This document shows, piece after piece, positions 6,217 to 8,959 of a DNA stretch of 8,959 nucleotides. The DNA comes from JBBRLA01 sp038231615 (lineage in GTDB: Bacteria; Myxococcota_A; Polyangia; Palsa-1104; JAEUJZ01), in NCBI GenBank assembly GCA_038231615.1, contig JBBRLA010000343.1, forward strand, positions 1 to 8,959, given 5' to 3'. The notes under the pieces were generated by a model. The model saw nothing but the letters and a program-made list of their open reading frames with translations. It was not told the origin of the DNA and ran no database searches. Within the stretch, counting starts at the first letter, position 1; every line of letters begins with the position of its first letter. Both the position numbers and the translations under genes were made by a program.

Positions 6217-6234
6217 ACTGTTCAAGCGAACAGT
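6217..6234. promoter_or_regulatory. Inverted repeat, candidate operator upstream of the epimerase
   Basis: ACTGTTC (6217-6223), AAGC, GAACAGT (6228-6234) is a perfect 7-bp inverted repeat about 80 bases before the epimerase start. It could be a dimeric repressor site or an mRNA hairpin. The half-sites are in the opposite order to a GAAC-N4-GTTC SOS box. Confidence 0.4.
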
Positions 6235-6316
6235 TGTTGCGCCGTCGGAAAAATCTTCCTATCGTTCGTCCGCCGACCCGGTCCTGCCATTTTCCGTCGC
6301 TGTTGAGAGGACGCTT

Positions 6317-6736
6317 TTGAAGATCATCCGCATCGATCATGTCGCCCTGGCCGTCCCGGACCTCGACCCGGCCTGTGCCGGCTGGATGAAGGTCCTGGGC
6401 TTGCTGCCCGGTGTGCGCGAGTACGTGCCGACGCAGCTCACCGACGCGGCGTTCCTTTTGACCTCGGCGGAGGCCGAGGCCTGTGTCGAGCTGATCGCCC
6501 CTCGGCCCCGGGGTCAGAACGCCGGCCTCGAGAAGTTTCTCGACCGCCGGGGCGGACTGCATCACATCGCCTTCGCCGTCGAGGACCTTGCCGGGGCGCT
6601 GCGCGAATTGCAGGAACAGGGGGTGCCGCTGATCGACACCGCGCCGCGGCCGGGGGCCCGCTGCCACCAGGTCGCCTTTCTTCACCCCAAGGCCCTGGGC
6701 GGCGTCCTGGTCGAACTGGTCAGCGCCGGCCCCTGA
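6317..6736 (+). CDS. mce: Methylmalonyl-CoA epimerase
   Basis: The product of 139 residues interconverts the 2R and 2S forms of methylmalonyl-CoA, linking propionyl-CoA carboxylase to methylmalonyl-CoA mutase in the cytoplasm. I chose the TTG at 6317: GAGAGG (6305-6310) lies six bases upstream, and the protein then begins MKIIRIDHVALAVPDL as family members do. The upstream ATG at 6212 would add 35 unrelated residues and would run through the inverted repeat. The two vicinal-oxygen-chelate halves are clear. Expected metal ligands are His8 (IDHVAL), Glu58 (CVELIAP), a His in GLHHIAF (82/83) and Glu133 (GVLVELV); FLHPK and KALGGVLVEL are also typical. Length matches the family. The mutase and carboxylase genes are not in the window. 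A glyoxalase-fold relative is the alternative, but the motif set favours the epimerase. Confidence 0.92.
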   Translation: MKIIRIDHVALAVPDLDPACAGWMKVLGLLPGVREYVPTQLTDAAFLLTSAEAEACVELIAPRPRGQNAGLEKFLDRRGGLHHIAFAVEDLAGALRELQEQGVPLIDTAPRPGARCHQVAFLHPKALGGVLVELVSAGP

Positions 6737-6748
6737 GCCGGCCCCTGA
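6725..6748 (+). repeat. Perfect 12-bp tandem duplication across the epimerase stop
   Basis: GCCGGCCCCTGA occurs at 6725-6736, containing the stop codon, and again immediately at 6737-6748. The second copy carries another TGA in the same frame. It looks like a small slippage duplication that leaves a double stop. Confidence 0.8.
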
Positions 6749-6761
6749 GCCCCGTCGCTGA

Positions 6762-6776
6762 GCCTCGTGTCGAGGC
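6762..6776 (+). terminator. Perfect hairpin between epimerase and glycosyltransferase genes
   Basis: GCCTCG, loop TGT, CGAGGC give a 6-bp stem with a 3-base loop, 26 bases after the epimerase stop. There is no T-tract, so it may attenuate rather than end transcription. A TGnTATGCT extended -10-like sequence (6784-6792) follows, so the next gene could have its own start. Confidence 0.35.
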
Positions 6777-6812
6777 CGCGGTGTGATATGCTGACCAGAG
6801 AGGTACGTCTGC

Positions 6813-7559
6813 ATGATCGACGCCGGCCCCCCCCCGGAAGCCGAGTGCGAGCTGTCGGTGGTCATTCCCTGTCTGAACGAGGAGCGGACCATCGCTCTCT
6901 GCGTCGAACGGGCCCTGTGTACCATGCGCGACGCCGGCATCTTTGGCGAGGTCGTTGTGTCCGACAACGCCAGCACCGACCGCAGCGCGGCGTGTGCCCG
7001 CGGCGCCGGCGCCCGCGTGGTGTACTGCCCTGCCAGAGGCTATGGCGCCGCCCTCCAGGCCGGTTTCGCCGCCGCCCGCGGTCGCTGCCTGGTCATGGGG
7101 GACGGCGATGCATCCTATGACTTCGGCGAACTGCCGCGCTTCGTCGCTGAACTGCGCGCCGGCCGACCTTTCGTCATGGGCACCCGCCTCCGCGGCCGCA
7201 TCCTTCCGGGCGCCATGCCCCCTTTGAACCGCTACCTTGGGACCCCGGTGCTGACCTTCCTTCTGAATCGCCTTTACGGCACCGCCCTGTCCGATATTAA
7301 CTGCGGCATGCGCGGCCTTCAGCGAGGCACCGCCCTTGCGCTGGGGGCCGTCTCGCCGGGCATGGAGTTTGCCGCCGAGATGCTGGTCCGAGCCGCCAAA
7401 CAGGGCGTCCCGATCACCGAGATCCCCATCACGCTGCACCCCGATCAGCGTGGCCGCGCCCCGCATCTTCGCCCCTTCCGCGACGGCCTTCGCCTCCTTT
7501 GCCTGCTTCTATCCCACGCCCGCTGTGGCCTTGACCACCGCCCCTGTGCTTGCTTATAG
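6813..7559 (+). CDS. Family 2 glycosyltransferase (polyprenyl-phosphate-glycose type) lacking the C-terminal membrane domain
   Basis: The 248-residue protein starts at ATG 6813 behind AGAGAGG (6797-6803). Its GT-A catalytic domain is complete: LSVVIPCLNEERTI (14-27) binds the nucleotide sugar, VVVSDNASTDRS (47-58) follows, and MGDGDASYDF carries the metal-binding D97/D99. NRYLGTPVLTFLLNRLYGT and SDINCGMRGLQR (139-171) match the lipid-phosphate acceptor region, and EIPITLHPD (203-211) closes the domain. Relatives transfer a sugar from a nucleotide donor to dolichyl- or undecaprenyl-phosphate and usually continue after the FRDGLRLL segment into two or more membrane helices. Here the frame ends in a Cys/His/Arg-rich tail (SHARCGLDHRPCACL) with no helices. 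No membrane-like continuation is clear in the other frames, although the +1 frame gives YPTPAVAL where YSPRWLFL-like sequence would be expected. It is either a truncated or frameshifted gene, or a soluble variant. Confidence 0.85.
   Translation: MIDAGPPPEAECELSVVIPCLNEERTIALCVERALCTMRDAGIFGEVVVSDNASTDRSAACARGAGARVVYCPARGYGAALQAGFAAARGRCLVMGDGDASYDFGELPRFVAELRAGRPFVMGTRLRGRILPGAMPPLNRYLGTPVLTFLLNRLYGTALSDINCGMRGLQRGTALALGAVSPGMEFAAEMLVRAAKQGVPITEIPITLHPDQRGRAPHLRPFRDGLRLLCLLLSHARCGLDHRPCACL
6827..6835 (+). repeat. C9 homopolymer in codons 5-8 of the glycosyltransferase
   Basis: Nine consecutive C residues encode Pro-Pro-Pro next to the start codon. Gain or loss of one base would abolish translation of the catalytic domain, so it is a potential contingency tract. 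It may equally be compositional chance in GC-rich DNA. Confidence 0.6.
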
Positions 7560-7579
7560 GGGCGGGATGGTGCCGTGGA

Positions 7580-7604
7580 GCGAGCTTCTCGCCTTTCTTT
7601 TTTC
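7580..7604 (+). terminator. Intrinsic terminator after the glycosyltransferase
   Basis: GCGAG (7580-7584), loop CTT, CTCGC (7588-7592) is a perfect 5-bp stem followed by CTTTCTTTTTTC. It begins 21 bases after the glycosyltransferase stop. This is the best hairpin + T-tract in the window and marks the end of that transcript. Confidence 0.7.
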
Positions 7605-7971
7605 ATCTATTTTCGATTGGGAGTTGAACCGCCCAGGGCGGCGCTTAGCTCTTCCTCCATGGAACAAGCCGTTCTAGCCCAACCGACGAAATCGACCCGC
7701 AATCGCAAGCGGCCCCAGCCACGGTAACGTTTTTTCTTGACGAAGGACTCGTCTTTATATTACTAACCGTCGGCCTTCGGCAAAAACTCATGCATCCCTT
7801 CGTCTCCACGCCGCCCTCCCTCGTCGCGCTCCTTGGCGCCGCGTCCCGCTCTTCGCCGTGTATGTAGCCCTTGAAAGGGGCCCCACCGCGAACGAGAAAG
7901 GACCGGACAAAGAGCCAGAACCTGAAAGCGACCGAAAGAGCCCGATAACGGACGGACGGAGGAGCCTATTC
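7605..7971 (+). other. Long gene-free leader before the 312-residue protein gene
   Basis: Together with the terminator this forms a 412-base stretch without a convincing gene. The first two thirds are clearly less GC-rich than the coding regions. It contains the candidate promoter at 7737-7763, a 25-codon frame from 7790 with no ribosome-binding site, and then a purine-rich run (about 7884-7964) leading into the strong ribosome-binding site GGAGGAG (7958-7964). A structured or regulatory 5' leader of about 200 bases is possible, but no riboswitch class was recognised. Confidence 0.55.
7737..7763 (+). promoter_or_regulatory. Candidate promoter for the 312-residue protein gene
   Basis: TTGACG (7737-7742) matches the sigma-70 -35 box at 5 of 6 positions and follows a T-rich run. 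TATATT (7756-7761) or TATTAC (7758-7763) could be the -10 box, but the spacers are 13 and 15 bases, shorter than usual. The AT-rich setting supports a promoter; the exact elements are uncertain. Confidence 0.4.
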
Positions 7972-8910
7972 ATGATCAAGAATCTACGCAGTTTCCTGTT
8001 TTCCCCGACGAGGACCGTGTTTTCTCAGGGCGCCGACCTGAGGCAGCCCGGCGCCCTGGGCGACAACGTCCAGGTCTTCCGGGTGCCCAACGAGACCATC
8101 GTCGTCAACCCCGCGACCGATATACACCAGACCACCATGCCGACTCACGAGTTGGTGAAGCAGTACCTCACCACTTTCGAGACCGTGATGTTCTCCACAG
8201 GAGGCATCACCTCGGAGTTGCTGGCCTGCGCTTCGCTGGGCTTCGAGCTGCTGATGCTGCGCATCGACGCCTCCGCCAACGCGGCGATGCTCGAGACCCC
8301 CGCCAACGCGGCCATGCTCCTGTTGCCGGCGGTGGATTCGATCTTCAAGTCCGAGCAACTCCTGCGCAACGAAGATCCCTCGCTCTTCCGCGACGAAAAC
8401 TTGGACCAGGTTCGGCTCGCCCGGGAGCTGATCGACGGTCACCAGAGCGTGCTCGATGCCATCGATCCGCTTCAGTGGGGATGCACCGCCAGGAAGATCC
8501 AGGCCCAGTGGGTGGTTTTTGACTTCTGCCAGCGCATCGGCAAGAACGGCAGCTCGGCGATCGATCGCAACCGCATTCTGAACGTTGCGATGATTCCGTT
8601 GCGGACCTTGCTGAGCCAGGCGGCCGAGGCCGCACAGCAGACCAAGCAGCTCACGGCGACCATCTCCCACCAAGTCGAGGCTTCGACCCTGTCCCGGGTC
8701 AAGGAGGCGCTGGACGCCCAGGCCGGGTCCACCGTGGCAGTGCCGCCGAGCAGCACCGGGACCGTGGGCCTTACCGGGGCGCACGCGCCGGGACAGAAGC
8801 CGGTGCCGCCCGGGGCCATGCCGGTCCAGCCGGTGCATCCCAAGCCCAAGCGCCGTGTCGGCCCCGGCACCCAGCCGACAAAGACGCGGACCAAGAAGAA
8901 GGCGAAGTAG
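7972..8910 (+). CDS. Uncharacterised 312-residue protein with basic C-terminal tail
   Basis: The start at ATG 7972 is set by GGAGGAG at 7958-7964 (seven-base spacing). An upstream in-frame ATG at 7858 has no such site and adds 38 charged residues. No signal peptide is seen after MIKNLRSFLFSPTRTVFSQG, so the protein is probably cytoplasmic. Residues about 55-240 look folded and mainly helical, with ELVKQYLTTFETVMFS, ELLACASLGFELLMLRID, QAQWVVFDFCQRIG and NVAMIPLRTLLSQAAEAA. A small internal repeat, ANAAMLETP then ANAAMLLLP (102-119), is present. Residues 215-250 could form an amphipathic or coiled helix. Residues 253-290 are Pro/Gly/Thr-rich and probably disordered, and 291-312 are Lys/Arg-rich, ending KTRTKKKAK, which suggests nucleic-acid or acidic-partner binding. 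I do not recognise the family. Third codon positions are strongly G/C, so it is surely coding. It appears to be a single-gene transcript behind the upstream terminator. Confidence 0.8.
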   Translation: MIKNLRSFLFSPTRTVFSQGADLRQPGALGDNVQVFRVPNETIVVNPATDIHQTTMPTHELVKQYLTTFETVMFSTGGITSELLACASLGFELLMLRIDASANAAMLETPANAAMLLLPAVDSIFKSEQLLRNEDPSLFRDENLDQVRLARELIDGHQSVLDAIDPLQWGCTARKIQAQWVVFDFCQRIGKNGSSAIDRNRILNVAMIPLRTLLSQAAEAAQQTKQLTATISHQVEASTLSRVKEALDAQAGSTVAVPPSSTGTVGLTGAHAPGQKPVPPGAMPVQPVHPKPKRRVGPGTQPTKTRTKKKAK

Positions 8911-8959
8911 CATCGTCTCCCGCACGTAACGCTTCACCGCCTCCGGCGTGATGTTCTCC
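8911..8959. other. Window edge, possible coding end of a neighbouring gene
   Basis: On the minus strand the last 49 bases read ENITPEAVKRYVRETM with G/C-ending codons, a protein-like peptide. That frame does not stop before entering the 312-residue gene antisense, so no gene end can be placed. On the plus strand an ATG at 8951 begins at the edge without a visible ribosome-binding site. Confidence 0.2.

Larger units (their letters stand above)
5926..6316. other. 391-base divergent intergenic region rich in repeats and palindromes
   Basis: This separates the start of the small Cys protein (minus) from the epimerase (plus). From left to right it holds a near-palindrome CGGACCTGTCCG (5966-5977), a hairpin TCTCCCGGGGGAGA (5987-6000), the 4 x 30 bp array (6044-6163), an isolated TTGACA (6183-6188) and the inverted repeat at 6217-6234. 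Frames that stay open across it do so because the repeat period is a multiple of three. I see no credible gene here. Confidence 0.7.

Noticed and set aside
6219..6232. SOS (LexA) box
   Set aside because: Half-sites are ordered GTTC-N4-GAAC, the reverse of the GAAC-N4-GTTC type, and the spacing does not fit GTTC-N7-GTTC; the neighbouring gene is metabolic.
6212..6316. ATG at 6212 as the epimerase start
   Set aside because: It adds 35 residues with no family similarity, would place the inverted repeat inside the coding region, and has no well-spaced ribosome-binding site, whereas the TTG at 6317 has GAGAGG six bases upstream.
5960..6976. 338-codon minus-strand open frame and other frames encoding 10-residue repeats across 6044-6163
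   Set aside because: The 30-bp period keeps several frames open on both strands. The long one is antisense to the epimerase and starts inside the glycosyltransferase, so the peptide repeats are by-products of the DNA array.
7790..7867. 25-codon leader peptide upstream of the 312-residue protein
   Set aside because: No ribosome-binding site precedes it, and the peptide has no run of regulatory codons or other attenuator feature.
7984..8937. 317-codon minus-strand open frame
   Set aside because: It is antisense to the 312-residue gene, which has the better start, ribosome-binding site and protein-like sequence; only its first residues at the window edge look protein-like and are reported separately.

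Overview
The window is a high-GC stretch (third codon positions of the convincing genes are almost all G or C) and reads like accessory or semi-core chromosome of a Myxococcota/deltaproteobacterial-type Gram-negative bacterium. Three things point that way: a histidine-brace, polysaccharide-monooxygenase-like secreted protein with a Cys + hydrophobic + RRRR tail resembling MYXO-CTERM, Asp-Leu repeat linkers typical of secreted proteins in that group, and a TonB-like domain joined to HEAT repeats. The taxonomic call is inference; there is no rRNA or other marker here.

Left block, minus strand (about 4222 down to 1): a large MOP-superfamily (Wzx/MATE-like) flippase carrying an extra signal peptide and extracytoplasmic domain, then after 57 bases a secreted TonB-C-terminal-like + HEAT-repeat protein, then possibly a third gene starting at a GTG two bases past the HEAT stop and running off the window. 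The order and spacing suggest one envelope-directed operon. A run of seven G lies in the ribosome-binding position of the flippase.

Middle block: a short unrecognised plus-strand ORF (4388-4735) ending in a hairpin, an AT-rich promoter-like island (4816-4860), and the secreted monooxygenase-like gene (4883-5620). That gene converges on a small minus-strand gene for an 82-residue Cys/His-cluster protein (5677-5925). The small gene has tandem repeats on both sides: six imperfect 8-bp units at its 3' end and, beyond its 5' end, a perfect-period array of four 30-bp units. The array lies in the 391-base divergent intergenic region shared with methylmalonyl-CoA epimerase.

Right block, plus strand: methylmalonyl-CoA epimerase from a TTG start (6317-6736), a GT2 polyprenyl-phosphate-type glycosyltransferase that stops where its membrane domain should begin (6813-7559) and is followed by a good intrinsic terminator, a 412-base gene-free and locally AT-richer leader region, and an unrecognised 312-residue cytoplasmic protein with a Pro-rich and Lys/Arg-rich tail (7972-8910).

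No CRISPR array, tRNA, rRNA or complete insertion sequence was seen. The points most worth follow-up are the domain fusions in the flippase and the TonB-HEAT protein, the repeat-flanked small Cys protein with its 4 x 30 bp array, and the His-rich repeated linker of the monooxygenase-like protein.
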